A DNA stretch of 61,131 nt from an uncultured Methylococcales bacterium (GCA_903902705.1 CAIUVX010000176.1:1-61131); one strand, 5' to 3'. Numbered from the stretch's first letter, positions 9,159 through 19,151 are shown. Made by a program: numbers and translations. The notes: generated from the sequence alone by a model not told the origin.

Positions 9159-9398
9159 ATGAATAACCCGCAATACACGCAAGAACAAGCTCAATTACTT
9201 TATGACGTATTAGTTCATCATAATGCGTCTACCCTCGCACCTACTTTTGACCAAGTGGCAAGCAAGCAATTGAATGACGCATTAAGTACCCTCAGAATGG
9301 AACTGTCATTATTTATCGCAGACGGCTATCAAGGCGATGGACAAGAAGACAGCTACGACGATGATAAACACTCACAAGAATGGCTGGATATGCACTAA
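9159..9398 (+). CDS. Small acidic protein of unknown function
   Basis: This 79-residue protein is not recognised. It is soluble, without signal peptide or membrane segment. The first 60 residues look helical, and the tail is strongly acidic (DGQEDSYDDDKHSQEWLDMH). It ends 12 nt before yraN, whose ribosome site GAGG begins next to its stop, so it probably belongs to the yraN-diaA-dolP transcript. In many gammaproteobacteria that position holds the 3' end of lpoA/yraM, which is absent here. It has no suspicious overlap with other frames and a plausible start, so I take it as a real gene. I offer no function. Confidence 0.55.
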   Translation: MNNPQYTQEQAQLLYDVLVHHNASTLAPTFDQVASKQLNDALSTLRMELSLFIADGYQGDGQEDSYDDDKHSQEWLDMH

Positions 9399-9410
9399 AC
9401 GAGGCGCGAC

Positions 9411-9776
9411 GTGTTATTTTCGCAACTTAAAGCCAAAGCCGCGCATTTATTGCGTGGCGAAAGTGCAGAACAGCAAGCCTGCCAATTTCTGCTTAAAAAA
9501 GGACTTAAACTGGTAGCGCGTAATTTTCGTTGTAAACAAGGCGAACTTGATTTAATCATGACTGATGAGCAAACGTTGGTGATTATTGAAGTGCGTTTTC
9601 GCCAAACGGATAAATATGGCAGTGCAGCAGAGAGCGTCACGCGGGCTAAACAATCGCGTATAATAGCGGCAACACAAGTTTATTTGTCCAGCCAAAAGAT
9701 CAATAAATCGATACGTTTTGACGTGGTTGCTCTGTCTGGCAACGGAAACCTAGACTGGATAAAAAATGCCTTTTAA
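9411..9776 (+). CDS. yraN: YraN/UPF0102 family nuclease-like protein
   Basis: A 121-residue member of the YraN family, whose fold resembles Holliday-junction resolvases and restriction-type endonucleases. The core is AEQQACQFLLKKGLKLVARN, then FRCKQGELDLIM, with catalytic-type Glu and Asp, and VIIEVRFRQTDKYGSAAESV, where the family usually has EVK; the Lys is replaced by Arg. The N-terminus is a GTG at 9411, supported by GAGG 6 nt upstream. It is followed 18 nt later by diaA and then dolP, the same order as E. coli yraN-diaA-yraP. The biochemical role of the family is not settled. Confidence 0.85.
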   Translation: MLFSQLKAKAAHLLRGESAEQQACQFLLKKGLKLVARNFRCKQGELDLIMTDEQTLVIIEVRFRQTDKYGSAAESVTRAKQSRIIAATQVYLSSQKINKSIRFDVVALSGNGNLDWIKNAF

Positions 9777-9794
9777 CCCGCTAATCAACCCACT

Positions 9795-10382
9795 ATGAGC
9801 CTACAAGACCGACTCATTAATCATTTCACCGATCATCTGCAAACCCATCAAGAGACCATGATTAGCTTGTGTGAGCTGATTGAATATGCCGCTCAAGGGC
9901 TAGTTTCAGTGTTGCTGAATGATAAAAAAATTCTCTGTTGTGGCAATGGACGCTCAGCAAGTTGTGTTCAGTTATTTTCATCATCCATGCTCAATCAATT
10001 TGAACGTGACCGCCCTGCCCTGCCTGTTATTCCATTAACAACAGATATGGCAACTGTTACAGGCATTGCCAATGATTATGCCTTTGATGATGTCTATGCA
10101 AAACAACTACGCGCTTTAGGCAACAGTGGTGATTTATTACTGGTTTATAGCGAAAATGGCGCGAGTGCCAGTATTACCAAAGCTATTAGTGCTGCGCATG
10201 ATAAAGGCTTAACGGTTATTGTCTTGTCGGGTCGTAAGGGTATCGCACTGAATCCCTTGCTGAAAGAGACTGACATAGAAATTTGTATTCCCTCTCAATC
10301 AATAGCACGAATACATGAAGTTCATGTTTTGATTACTCACTGTTTGTGCGATCTAATCGATCATCAATTATTTGGAGCTTAA
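9795..10382 (+). CDS. diaA: DiaA, DnaA-binding SIS-domain initiation factor
   Basis: A SIS-domain protein of 195 residues that aligns along its length with E. coli DiaA, a tetramer that binds several DnaA molecules and promotes orderly initiation at oriC. Landmarks are KILCCGNGRSAS (E. coli KILCCGNGTSAA), FERDRPALPVIPLTTD, AKQLRALGNSGD, VIVLSGRKG, and SARIHEVHVLITHCLCDLID near the C-terminus. GNGRSAS has Arg where GmhA isomerases have Gly, and the Ser/Thr-rich sugar-phosphate loop is replaced by YSENGASAS. Both argue for DiaA rather than sedoheptulose-7-phosphate isomerase. It sits between yraN and dolP as in enterobacteria. Confidence 0.85.
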   Translation: MSLQDRLINHFTDHLQTHQETMISLCELIEYAAQGLVSVLLNDKKILCCGNGRSASCVQLFSSSMLNQFERDRPALPVIPLTTDMATVTGIANDYAFDDVYAKQLRALGNSGDLLLVYSENGASASITKAISAAHDKGLTVIVLSGRKGIALNPLLKETDIEICIPSQSIARIHEVHVLITHCLCDLIDHQLFGA

Positions 10383-10385
10383 ACG

Positions 10386-10961
10386 ATGCGCCGATTTTTA
10401 TGGCTAGTATTAATACATAGTTTTTTGCTGGGTGGTTGCGCAATGCCTCTCTCTCAGAATGAAATTCAACAAGCGGCAAAATATGATCGCCGTTCTCTGG
10501 ATGCAATTGCCAGCGATAAAGACATAGAACAATCTGCTCTCGAAGAGTTATATAGCGATAAAGACTTAACGGCTCAAAGTTATATTACGGTCAATGCTTA
10601 TAATGGCACGGTATTGATGACAGGCGAAGTCGCTAATGAAGCCCTTAAAAACAAAGCTCTCGATATTGTGCGCGTTATTCGTCACGTTAAAATGGTGCGT
10701 GATAATTTAACCATCGCATCGCCTAGTGATTCTGTGTCACGCGAGGATGATGAGCAGCTAAATCAACGGGTCAAAACCGCACTCACCCAAATTTACACAC
10801 TACCCGATTTTAATTCAGCCATGATTAAAGTGGTCACTGAAAATAGCGTGGTTTATCTCATGGGGCTAGTATCCAGAGAAGAAGGCAAGGTGGTGGTTAA
10901 TGTCACGCGCTTACAAGCAGGAGTTAAACAAATTGTTACCGTCTTTGAATACCTTGACTAA
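10386..10961 (+). CDS. dolP: DolP (YraP), BON-domain outer-membrane lipoprotein
   Basis: A 191-residue lipoprotein: a hydrophobic signal is followed by the lipobox LLGGC, with Cys at residue 18. Two BON domains follow: about 45-115 (SYITVNAYNGTVLMTGEVAN) and about 122-190 (MIKVVTENSVVYLMGLVSRE). E. coli DolP binds anionic phospholipid at division sites and supports outer-membrane integrity. It lies 3 nt after diaA. Its 3' end is overlapped by the start of the next gene. Confidence 0.85.
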   Translation: MRRFLWLVLIHSFLLGGCAMPLSQNEIQQAAKYDRRSLDAIASDKDIEQSALEELYSDKDLTAQSYITVNAYNGTVLMTGEVANEALKNKALDIVRVIRHVKMVRDNLTIASPSDSVSREDDEQLNQRVKTALTQIYTLPDFNSAMIKVVTENSVVYLMGLVSREEGKVVVNVTRLQAGVKQIVTVFEYLD

Positions 10962-12342
10962 ATTACCCAGCGATTTTTTAGCCTTGCTTAGCGAGGCGTT
11001 TACTAAGCAAACCTTACTTACTGCACCTGAAGAATGCTGGGCGTATGGCTATGATAACAGCCGTTTGCATCGCTTACCCCAAGCGGTGATTTTTCCAACT
11101 ACCCACGAGCAAGTGGTCAGTGCGGTGCAAGCTTGTCATCAATTTAGCATCGCATTAACGGTCAGAGGACGCGGCACAGGCACAACAGGCGCGACCGTTC
11201 CCTTACATCACGGTGTAGTGATGTCGATGGAACGCATGACCAAAGTGCTGGAATTTTCACCTGATAATCGCTACATCACTGTACAAACGGGCATTACTAA
11301 TCAACAAGTCCAAGACTTGGTGAAAGAAAAAGGTTTCTTTTGGCCACCCGATCCCACCAGCGCGGCGTTTTGCAGTATCGGTGGCAATTTAGCCTACAAC
11401 TCCGCAGGCCCTAAAGCGGTTAAATACGGTACGCCGCGTGAAAACACTCTAGGTTTACGCGCAGTCACAGGTGAAGGCAAAGAAATTCGGGTCGGCGTAT
11501 TTACCAGCAAAGGCGTAGTCGGTTATGACTTAACGCGCTTACTCATCGGTTCAGAAGGCACGCTGGCAATTATTACCGAAGCCACGCTAAAACTCATGCC
11601 GCTACCCGAAGCCAAAAAAACCCTCAGAGCCATTTACAACACGGTAGCCGATGCTGCCAAAGCCGTATCTGCCATCATGGCACAGCCCGTGATTCCCTGT
11701 GCCTTAGAATTTATTGATGGTAATGCTATCAATATGATTCGAGACTACACCGAAACTGATTTGCCCGAAAATGCAGGGGCAATGCTGATGATAGAAGTCG
11801 ATGGACAACTCGAAGGCTTGGAGTTCGCCGCTGAAAAAGTCATTGCTGCCGCAAGCAACGCAGGTTTGCTGGACATAAGATTGGCACAAACCGAAGCCGA
11901 AGTCGCCGCCTTATGGAAAACCCGCAAAGCCCTATCGCCTGCACTGCGCAAAGTCGCACCGAAAAAAATCAATGAAGATGTGGTCGTGCCAGTCACCGAA
12001 ATGCCTGCTTTAATCGCAGGACTAGACGCGCTATCCAAAAAATACCAACTACCCATTGTCAATTTTGGTCATGCAGGTAATGGCAACATTCACGTTAACT
12101 TATTACTAGACCCCGATGAACTCGAACAAAGCAAAAAAGCCCACGCCTGTTTGGATGAGATTTTTTCTTTAGTGTTAACGCTAAACGGCACACTGTCAGG
12201 TGAACATGGCGTTGGCATAGAAAAACGTGATTTCGTTGACCGTGAACTCGATGCCAATTCCATCGCACTGATGCGAGCCATTAAACGCCAATTTGACCCG
12301 CGTGGTATTTTAAATCCCGATAAGATGCTACCGTTGCTTTAA
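10933..12342 (+). CDS. GlcD-type FAD-linked oxidase (glycolate/D-lactate dehydrogenase family)
   Basis: This is an FAD-binding PCMH-type oxidoreductase of the glycolate oxidase GlcD / D-lactate dehydrogenase family, oxidising a 2-hydroxy acid to a 2-oxo acid. The FAD-binding domain includes RGRGTGTTGATVP, PPDPTSAAFCSIGGNLAYNS and LLIGSEGTLAIITEATLKLM. The C-terminal half has FGHAGNGNIHVNLL and LSGEHGVGIEKR, with His residues typical of the active site, and ends DPRGILNPDKMLP. No iron-sulphur GlcF partner is nearby. The longest frame starts at ATG 10900, overlapping dolP by 62 nt. I prefer TTG 10933, placed 9 nt after AGGAG, with a 29-nt overlap. The substrate cannot be read from sequence. Confidence 0.85.
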   Translation: MLPSLNTLTKLPSDFLALLSEAFTKQTLLTAPEECWAYGYDNSRLHRLPQAVIFPTTHEQVVSAVQACHQFSIALTVRGRGTGTTGATVPLHHGVVMSMERMTKVLEFSPDNRYITVQTGITNQQVQDLVKEKGFFWPPDPTSAAFCSIGGNLAYNSAGPKAVKYGTPRENTLGLRAVTGEGKEIRVGVFTSKGVVGYDLTRLLIGSEGTLAIITEATLKLMPLPEAKKTLRAIYNTVADAAKAVSAIMAQPVIPCALEFIDGNAINMIRDYTETDLPENAGAMLMIEVDGQLEGLEFAAEKVIAAASNAGLLDIRLAQTEAEVAALWKTRKALSPALRKVAPKKINEDVVVPVTEMPALIAGLDALSKKYQLPIVNFGHAGNGNIHVNLLLDPDELEQSKKAHACLDEIFSLVLTLNGTLSGEHGVGIEKRDFVDRELDANSIALMRAIKRQFDPRGILNPDKMLPLL

Positions 12343-12851
12343 TCATGATTAACAAAAATCAATTTATCGGTTTCAAAGCCTAATGAAGCGGCTTTGGCAA
12401 TTAAGGATTTCTTTATTTCATCTTTAATCTTCGGCTCTCTGGCTAATAACCAAAAATACGATTTATCAGGACCTGAAATCAGCGCGTATTGATAATTTTC
12501 ATGGTCTAATTCAAATACGATATAAGAGCCATAAAAAGGGCCAAAGAATGATACTTTTAAATAACCTTCGTTGGTTTCATTGACAAAATACGCCTTACCT
12601 TCGGCTTCTTTCCAAATATTTTCGCTGGGTAAATAGCCGCGATTAACTACGCGTAAACCGCCATCTTCTCGCACACTGTATTCGGCGGTAATGTGGGTTA
12701 AATCCCGTTCAAATGAGTTATCAAGTCGGGCAATTTCGTACCATTTACCGAGATATTTTTCTGCTTTGAAATTAGCCACAGGATGCACACTATCAGGTAT
12801 GCCCACGCAACCAACTAACAACAAAATCAGCATTATTAATAATTTGTTCAT
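12339..12851 (-). CDS. blc: Blc-type outer-membrane lipocalin
   Basis: A 170-residue bacterial lipocalin. The signal peptide ends in the lipobox LLVGC (Cys 15), so it is a lipoprotein. The lipocalin signature GKWYEIARLDNSFER follows, with the second motif near FGPFYGSYIVFELD and the third near SYFWLLAREP. Family members bind lysophospholipids or fatty acids and are induced under envelope stress. It is transcribed convergently with the GlcD-type gene and their stop ends overlap by 4 nt. Confidence 0.88.
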   Translation of the reverse strand: MNKLLIMLILLLVGCVGIPDSVHPVANFKAEKYLGKWYEIARLDNSFERDLTHITAEYSVREDGGLRVVNRGYLPSENIWKEAEGKAYFVNETNEGYLKVSFFGPFYGSYIVFELDHENYQYALISGPDKSYFWLLAREPKIKDEIKKSLIAKAASLGFETDKLIFVNHD

Positions 12852-13018
12852 ATTTTTCTAAGCTCCTAGGAATAATAAAATTTCGTTTATTGGGGAATAT
12901 AGAGCTAACGCACGATAAAATGACACCGTTCACCACGAACAGTATTATAGCCTGTATGGATTGAACAACTATGATAGCGTAAAACGCTTAAAACAGCTTG
13001 TCAGTGAAAATTATGACA

Positions 13019-13036
13019 CTGTCATACGCTTGTCAT
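13019..13036 (+). promoter_or_regulatory. Pho box upstream of pstS
   Basis: CTGTCAT (13019-13025) and TTGTCAT (13030-13036) are 11-nt-spaced direct repeats matching the PhoB-binding Pho box. A further GTCA occurs just upstream. It lies 62 nt before pstS. This is strong evidence that the pst operon is induced by phosphate starvation through PhoB, although no phoBR pair is in the window. Confidence 0.8.
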
Positions 13037-13097
13037 ATAAAATTAATATGCTTGAATCTATCACCACTTGAAAATTTCACACATTGAGAATTGATTA

Positions 13098-14078
13098 ATG
13101 AAACTATCTTTAAAAACAAAATCACTATTTGCTGCCTTAGGCTTAACGGCTACATTGCTGAGCGGTACTGCGGGTGCGGTACAAAAAGTTGATGCAGGCG
13201 TTCCTACTTATGCAAAAGCCAGCGGTATTTCAGGTAATTTGTCTAGTGTTGGTTCTGATACATTGGCAAACTTAATGACCATGTGGGCGGAAGAATTTAA
13301 CCGTGAATATCCTAACATCAACATTCAAATTCAAGCCGCTGGTTCTTCTACCGCGCCACCTGCATTGACTGAAGGTACTGCGAATTTAGGCCCTATGAGT
13401 CGTGAAATGAAAGACGACGAGTTAGCGGCATTTGAAGACAAGTACGGTTATAAACCCACTGCTGTGCCTGTTGCTATCGACGCATTGGCAGTAATGGTCA
13501 ACAAAGACAACCCCATCAAAGGCTTAACCATTCCACAAGTCGATGCTATTTTCTCATCAACCCGCAAATGTGGTCATGAAGCCAGCATTGAAAACTGGGG
13601 CGATGCAGGTGTTGCTGCATGGGGTTCAAAAAGTATTCAGTTATACGGTCGTAACTCAGTGTCAGGTACTTACGGTTATTTTAAAGAAAACGCGTTATGT
13701 AAAGGCGATTTCAAAAGTAACGTAAACGAGCAACCTGGTTCGGCATCAGTTGTACAATCAGTTACTTCATCAGTAAATGGCGTAGGCTACTCAGGTATGG
13801 GCTACACGACATCAGGCGTTAAAATGGTTGCGTTAGCTAAAAAAGCAGGCGAAGCATTTGTTGAAGCAACTCCTGAAAACGCGTTGAGCGGTAAATACCC
13901 GTTAACTCGTTATTTGTATGTTTATGTTAATAAAAAACCTAACACACCGTTAGCTCCATTAGATTATGAATTTATCAAAATGGTGTTATCGCAAACAGGT
14001 CAACAAGTTGTTATCAAAGACGGTTATATTCCACTGCCAGCTAAAGTAGTTGAAAAAGCATTAACTGAATTGAAATAA
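13098..14078 (+). CDS. pstS: PstS, periplasmic phosphate-binding protein
   Basis: This is the substrate-binding component of the high-affinity phosphate ABC transporter, 326 residues. A Sec signal peptide ends around residue 27 (LLSGTAGA). Phosphate-contact motifs are visible: GSDT near the start of the mature protein, [21 protein letters not shown] and [13 protein letters not shown]. The Pho box lies upstream, and a strong terminator hairpin directly downstream separates it from pstC. It is the first gene of pstS-pstC-pstA-pstB-phoU. Confidence 0.92.
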   Translation: MKLSLKTKSLFAALGLTATLLSGTAGAVQKVDAGVPTYAKASGISGNLSSVGSDTLANLMTMWAEEFNREYPNINIQIQAAGSSTAPPALTEGTANLGPMSREMKDDELAAFEDKYGYKPTAVPVAIDALAVMVNKDNPIKGLTIPQVDAIFSSTRKCGHEASIENWGDAGVAAWGSKSIQLYGRNSVSGTYGYFKENALCKGDFKSNVNEQPGSASVVQSVTSSVNGVGYSGMGYTTSGVKMVALAKKAGEAFVEATPENALSGKYPLTRYLYVYVNKKPNTPLAPLDYEFIKMVLSQTGQQVVIKDGYIPLPAKVVEKALTELK

Positions 14079-14103
14079 GTAAGAATACCCCCCCATTAAA
14101 ACG

Positions 14104-14145
14104 ACGGCTGGGATTTGTTAAAACGAATTTCAGCCGTTTTTTTTT
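14104..14145 (+). terminator. Rho-independent terminator/attenuator between pstS and pstC
   Basis: ACGGCTG (14104-14110) pairs with CAGCCGT (14131-14137), extended by imperfect pairing inside, and the 3' arm runs into nine T residues ending at 14145. It lies 25 nt after the pstS stop. Partial termination here would give more PstS than membrane components, a common arrangement for binding-protein operons. Confidence 0.8.
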
Positions 14146-14231
14146 GTGTTTTTGTTATGCTATTGTCACACTAAAATCCTATAATTTCACTATGTCTGAA
14201 ATTACCTCCCATCAATAAACCGCTCTCAGTT

Positions 14232-16472
14232 ATGGAAAAATCCGCTAATAATTATTACCAACGCTGGCGATTAGCCAAAGATTCACTGGCGCGTGTCGGT
14301 GTAATCGCAGGAGGGCTCAGTGTGATTGTTGCACTGGTGCTGATTTTCTTTTATTTGCTTTATGTCGTCATTCCACTGTTTAAACCAGCCACCGCAGAAG
14401 CAACCAGCAACTATGCGTTGCCCGAACAAACACAGGGTAAAACAGTATTGCTAGATGTGGAAGAACAAAATGAAGTTGCCGTTCGATTTACAGACAGTGG
14501 GCAAGCGGTATTTTTTGACGCAGCAACAGGTAAAACGATTTTAAATGAAGCCATTAAAATCCCTGCTGGTTCAAAAATTGTCAGTTTTGCTCAAGGCAGT
14601 CCTATCAGCGAAGGCGCGGTTATTTATGGCTTATCCAATGGACAAGCGGTTATTGTTAAACATCAATATAAAATCACTTATCCTGATAATAAACGCTTAA
14701 TTATCCCGTCTTTAAAATATCCATTGGGCGAAGAAGCGTTAGTTATTAATGACAAAGGCGCAGCATTAGAAAAAATTGCCGTTAAAATCGGTGATAAGTC
14801 CAGCACTATTGTCGCTAAAACGGCTGATAAAATTCGCTTAGTTCATATTGAAAAAGAAACTAATTTATTTAGCGATGAAGTTAAGCTTAACCGTACTGAA
14901 ACCCTGTTAGAAGTACAGGCGAGTAACATTATCGATATTCGTATTGATAAGGAAGAGCGTAATCTGTATTTAATTGGTAACGATGGTCACTTAAATTTTT
15001 TTGATATTAGCGACAAAACCAAACCGACGCTTAGACAAAATATTAATGTCGTTGCTGAAGGGGCAAAAATTACTGCCAGCACTTTTTTAAATGGTGATAG
15101 CTCTTTAGTTATTGGTGATTCCAGCGGCTTAGTGTCACAGTGGTCGATGGTAAGAGACGAATCAAAACGTCCTGCCATGCAAAAAATTCGAGTCTTTAAA
15201 GTCTCTGAAAAAGCCATTGCTGCTATCAATCCAGAACCACGTCGTAAAGGCTTTGCTGCCATTGATGTCGATGGCATGATGGGAATTTATCACACCACTT
15301 CCGAACGCGAAGTGCTTAGAGAGCAGGTCACTAACAGCTTGCCAGTCAGTGCCGCTTTATCACCAAGAGCAACGGCATTATTGGTTGAAGCCAATGACAA
15401 GAAAATATATTTTTGGAAAATAGATAATAAACATCCTGAAATATCGATTAAATCACTATGGCAAGAAGTCTGGTATGAAGGCTATCCAAAACCTGATTAT
15501 ATCTGGCAATCATCAGCATCTAATAGTGATTTTGAGCCTAAATACAGCTTAACACCGTTAGTATTTGGTACGCTAAAAGCCGCATTTTATGCCATGTTGA
15601 TTGCCGTGCCATTATCATTGATGGGGGCTATTTATAGTGCGTATTTCATGACTGCTTTCATGCGTCAATACGTCAAACCCACCATTGAACTCATGGGCGC
15701 GTTGCCTACTGTTATTCTAGGCTTTCTTGCAGGGCTTTGGTTAGCACCCACCTTAGAAGAAAACTTATCAGGTTTTTTCCTGCTATTTGCACTGTTACCC
15801 GTAGGCGTACTGGGGTTTGCATACCTTTGGCACAATTTACCCAAACAGATTTTAGAACAAATTCCCGAAGGTTGGGAGGCCGCGATACTCATTCCTGTCA
15901 TTTTAATAATTGGTTGGTTTGCGTTTGCTATCAGTGTACCGCTGGAAACTTTGTTGTTTCATGGCACGTTGCGTGACTGGTTTAAAAATGAATGGGGTAT
16001 TGGTTACGATCAACGTAACGCGCTAGTCGTCGGTATTGCAATGGGCTTTGCGGTAATCCCCACTATTTTCTCCATTGCTGAAGATGCTATTTTTAGCGTG
16101 CCTAAGCATTTAACTGTCGGTTCATTAGCCTTAGGTGCAACCACTTGGCAAACGATGACCCGCGTGGTGTTATTAACTGCCAGTCCTGGTATTTTCTCTG
16201 CGGTAATGATTGGATTAGGTCGAGCCGTGGGTGAAACCATGATTGTACTGATGGCAACAGGCAACACACCCGTGATGGACTTAAGTGTTTTTCAGGGTTT
16301 GCGTACCTTAGCAGCTAACATTGCGGTGGAAATGCCTGAATCACAAGTCGATAGCAGTCATTACCGCGTGTTGTTTTTAGCGGCGTTAGTATTGTTCTTA
16401 TTCACCTTTGTTTTTAACACGTTAGCGGAAGTTATCCGCCAACGCCTACGCGAAAAATACAGTTCATTATGA
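14232..16472 (+). CDS. pstC: PstC, phosphate ABC permease with large periplasmic domain
   Basis: An inner-membrane permease subunit of the phosphate transporter, 746 residues compared with about 320 in E. coli. One membrane segment at about 22-48 is followed by some 370 residues of periplasmic, repeat-like beta-rich sequence. The usual permease core then spans about residue 440 to the end, with the EAA-type loop [19 protein letters not shown] and GLGRAVGETMIVLMATGN. The long form is known from other gammaproteobacteria such as Pseudomonas; the role of the extra domain is unknown to me. The pstA partner is similarly enlarged. A hairpin-rich 176-nt gap separates it from pstA. Confidence 0.88.
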   Translation: MEKSANNYYQRWRLAKDSLARVGVIAGGLSVIVALVLIFFYLLYVVIPLFKPATAEATSNYALPEQTQGKTVLLDVEEQNEVAVRFTDSGQAVFFDAATGKTILNEAIKIPAGSKIVSFAQGSPISEGAVIYGLSNGQAVIVKHQYKITYPDNKRLIIPSLKYPLGEEALVINDKGAALEKIAVKIGDKSSTIVAKTADKIRLVHIEKETNLFSDEVKLNRTETLLEVQASNIIDIRIDKEERNLYLIGNDGHLNFFDISDKTKPTLRQNINVVAEGAKITASTFLNGDSSLVIGDSSGLVSQWSMVRDESKRPAMQKIRVFKVSEKAIAAINPEPRRKGFAAIDVDGMMGIYHTTSEREVLREQVTNSLPVSAALSPRATALLVEANDKKIYFWKIDNKHPEISIKSLWQEVWYEGYPKPDYIWQSSASNSDFEPKYSLTPLVFGTLKAAFYAMLIAVPLSLMGAIYSAYFMTAFMRQYVKPTIELMGALPTVILGFLAGLWLAPTLEENLSGFFLLFALLPVGVLGFAYLWHNLPKQILEQIPEGWEAAILIPVILIIGWFAFAISVPLETLLFHGTLRDWFKNEWGIGYDQRNALVVGIAMGFAVIPTIFSIAEDAIFSVPKHLTVGSLALGATTWQTMTRVVLLTASPGIFSAVMIGLGRAVGETMIVLMATGNTPVMDLSVFQGLRTLAANIAVEMPESQVDSSHYRVLFLAALVLFLFTFVFNTLAEVIRQRLREKYSSL

Positions 16473-16511
16473 TGTTTCAATCCACACCCAACCTCATCCG
16501 CAAGGTGAAAC

Positions 16512-16562
16512 CCACCGACGGATAGAGATCGGTGGATTGTCCCTCCCCGTGAACGCGGAGGT
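16512..16562. repeat. Hairpin cluster in the pstC-pstA gap
   Basis: CCACCGA (16512-16518) pairs with TCGGTGG (16529-16535). CCTCCCCG (from 16542) pairs with CGCGGAGG with one mismatch. A third small stem, CCCCC/GGGG, follows near 16610. The structures interrupt an otherwise tight operon and probably derive from repeat insertion. They could influence mRNA stability or pstA expression. Confidence 0.45.
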
Positions 16563-16648
16563 TACGACAGAGGATAACAATACTTGTGTATCGTTGTCTT
16601 GTTAAAATCCCCCAGAAGGGGAAGATTTCAAACCAGTGAGAGTTTTTA

Positions 16649-18301
16649 ATGAAATTATGGTTTAAAAGTGGATCGCCTTGGATATGGCTGAATGCAGCGG
16701 CAGTCAGTACCTGTTTGATTATGGTCATCGCGGTACTGGGGTTAGTGTTGGTACGCGGAGTGGGCAATTTTTGGCCTACTCAAGTCACGCAATTTTCTTA
16801 TCAAGAAGAAGGCAAGCCATTAAGCACGATTATTGGTGAAAAAGTCGATACCAGCATCACGCCCGCTATTATGGCAAAGTCTACTGGGCATAAAATGGCG
16901 GATAATGAAGATACGCTAGTGCAGTATCTGGTAAAAACGGGCAACCGTGATGTCACAGGTGCGGATTTTCGCTGGATAGAAGCGCGTAATGTTAAAGAGC
17001 AAAGCGATCCTAAGTCACTGATTGTGGTAGAACGGCGCGAATGGGGCAATTTTTATGGTCAATTGTTTGAAGTCAAAGAAAACGGTAAAACCGTAGCCAC
17101 TGGCGACCAAGCGATGCCCGAATTGCAAACCAGACTCGCCGCCGCATTGGTAGTCGTTAAAAAAATCGCCCAGATCGAAAAAAAGGAAATCGGTGCGATT
17201 AACTACGGCTTAGAGCGATTACGCTTGAAGCAGAAAAAATTGCAATTACAAAATAAATGGAATAGCGACACAGAAAAACAATTCGCCGATGACAAAGCTG
17301 ATTTCGATGCACAATATCAAAGTCATCAAGCTGAACTCGCTAGTTTATATAAAGAAATTAGACGTGATACGCTGATTGCTAAAACGGAATCAGGCGCGGA
17401 AATTAAAATCCCGTTGGCTAAAATTGTTAAAGTGTATCAACCGAATGAGATGAGTGTTTTTGGAAAACTCGGATTTTTTGGTCACAAAGTCATTGAGTTT
17501 TTAACCGAAGACCCGCGTGAAGCCAATACCGAAGGCGGCATTTTTCCTGCTATTTTTGGTACTGTGATGATGGTTATCATCATGTCCATTATCGTCACTC
17601 CGTTTGGTGTGATTGCGGCAGTGTATTTGCGCGAATATGCCAAACAAGGTTTCACCACCCAATTAATACGCATTGCAGTTAACAATTTAGCGGGTGTACC
17701 CTCGATTGTTTACGGGGTATTTGGTTTGGGATTCTTTGTTTACATTTTAGGTGGTAATATTGATACTCTATTTTTCCCTGAATCCGCGCCTGCTCCTGTT
17801 TACGGTACGCCTGGATTATTATGGGCATCTATTACACTGGCATTGCTAACATTGCCTGTGGTTATTGTCTCTACCGAAGAAGGTTTGGCGCGAATTCCAA
17901 AATCAATACGCGAAGGTAGTTTGGCATTAGGTGCGACTAAAATAGAAACTCTATGGCGTACCGTATTACCTATGGCAAGTCCAGCAATGATGACAGGCTT
18001 AATTTTAGCCGTTGCGCGTGCGGCGGGTGAAGTTGCGCCGTTGATGTTAGTGGGTGTTGTTAAACTCGCGCCTACCCTGCCCTTAGATGGCAATTTCCCC
18101 TTTTTGCATTTAGACAGAAAATTTATGCACTTAGGTTTTCATATTTACGATGTCGGTTTTCAAAGCCCCAATGTTGAAGCAGCAAGACCTTTGGTTTATG
18201 CCACTGCATTATTATTGGTGATTGTGATTGTGGTACTGAATTTAACAGCCATTATCATCAGAAATCGTCTACGCGAAAAATACCGAGCATTAGAAGGTTA
18301 A
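16649..18301 (+). CDS. pstA: PstA, phosphate ABC permease with periplasmic coiled-coil insertion
   Basis: The second permease subunit, 550 residues compared with about 296 in E. coli. Membrane segment 1 is about residues 12-36. A periplasmic insertion of roughly 250 residues follows, with a charged, coiled-coil-like stretch around 170-245 rich in Lys, Glu and Gln. The permease core begins near residue 300 ([20 protein letters not shown]) with the EAA loop [20 protein letters not shown] and [16 protein letters not shown]. The stop lies 2 nt before pstB, indicating co-translation. Confidence 0.88.
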   Translation: MKLWFKSGSPWIWLNAAAVSTCLIMVIAVLGLVLVRGVGNFWPTQVTQFSYQEEGKPLSTIIGEKVDTSITPAIMAKSTGHKMADNEDTLVQYLVKTGNRDVTGADFRWIEARNVKEQSDPKSLIVVERREWGNFYGQLFEVKENGKTVATGDQAMPELQTRLAAALVVVKKIAQIEKKEIGAINYGLERLRLKQKKLQLQNKWNSDTEKQFADDKADFDAQYQSHQAELASLYKEIRRDTLIAKTESGAEIKIPLAKIVKVYQPNEMSVFGKLGFFGHKVIEFLTEDPREANTEGGIFPAIFGTVMMVIIMSIIVTPFGVIAAVYLREYAKQGFTTQLIRIAVNNLAGVPSIVYGVFGLGFFVYILGGNIDTLFFPESAPAPVYGTPGLLWASITLALLTLPVVIVSTEEGLARIPKSIREGSLALGATKIETLWRTVLPMASPAMMTGLILAVARAAGEVAPLMLVGVVKLAPTLPLDGNFPFLHLDRKFMHLGFHIYDVGFQSPNVEAARPLVYATALLLVIVIVVLNLTAIIIRNRLREKYRALEG

Positions 18302-18303
18302 TT

Positions 18304-19137
18304 ATGACAGCACAACAAACCCGTTCACATTCCATTGATATGAGTTCTATTCTACGCGGACAACAGCAATCAACCGCCCCGAATGAAACCTGTATTAAAG
18401 TTGAAAACCTAAATCTTTTTTATGGCAAAAAACAGGCATTACATAATGTAAGCTTAGATATGTACCGTAAAAAAGTCACCGCTTATATCGGGCCCAGTGG
18501 CTGTGGTAAATCTACGCTATTGCGTTGTATCAACCGTATGAATGATTTGGTCGATCACGTCACTATCGAAGGGCAAATTTTACTGGATGGTGAAAATATC
18601 TATGATAAATCCGTTAAGGTAGCTGATTTACGCAGACGAGTTGGCATGGTATTTCAAAAGCCTAATCCATTTCCTAAGACTATTTTTGAAAATGTCACTT
18701 ACGGGCTGAGAATTCAAGGCGTTAACGACAAGCGTATTTTAGAGGAAACCGTCGAAAACTCGCTACGCGGTGCGGCATTATGGGACGAAGTCAAAGACCG
18801 TTTACAAGATAACGCGCTAGGCTTATCAGGTGGTCAACAACAGCGTTTAGTCATCGCCAGAGCCATTGCTATCGAACCCGAAGTATTGTTATTAGACGAA
18901 CCCGCTTCCGCCTTAGACCCGATTTCAACGTTAAAAATTGAAGAATTAATTAACGAGTTAAAAGAAAAATATACTATAGTCATCGTTACCCACAATATGC
19001 AGCAAGCGGCGCGAGTCTCTGATTACACTGCATTTATGTATATGGGTGAACTGATTGAGGTTGGTACAACCAGCGAGTTATTTACTAATCCCACCAAAAA
19101 ACAAACAGAAGACTATATTACAGGTCGTTACGGTTAA
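18304..19137 (+). CDS. pstB: PstB, phosphate ABC transporter ATPase
   Basis: The cytoplasmic ATPase of the phosphate importer, 277 residues. Walker A is GPSGCGKST, the Q-loop lies in VFQKPNPFP, the ABC signature is LSGGQQQR, Walker B is [13 protein letters not shown], and the switch His is in VTHNMQQA. The stretch [20 protein letters not shown] is characteristic of PstB rather than other importers. It carries about 30 extra N-terminal residues. It is followed 14 nt later by phoU with its own AGGAG site. Confidence 0.93.
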   Translation: MTAQQTRSHSIDMSSILRGQQQSTAPNETCIKVENLNLFYGKKQALHNVSLDMYRKKVTAYIGPSGCGKSTLLRCINRMNDLVDHVTIEGQILLDGENIYDKSVKVADLRRRVGMVFQKPNPFPKTIFENVTYGLRIQGVNDKRILEETVENSLRGAALWDEVKDRLQDNALGLSGGQQQRLVIARAIAIEPEVLLLDEPASALDPISTLKIEELINELKEKYTIVIVTHNMQQAARVSDYTAFMYMGELIEVGTTSELFTNPTKKQTEDYITGRYG

Positions 19138-19151
19138 CTAAGGAGCAAGCA

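Noticed and set aside
9795-10382. Calling the SIS-domain gene GmhA (phosphoheptose isomerase)
   Set aside because: The GNGGSA loop and Ser/Thr sugar-phosphate loop are altered, and the yraN-diaA-dolP context matches DiaA.
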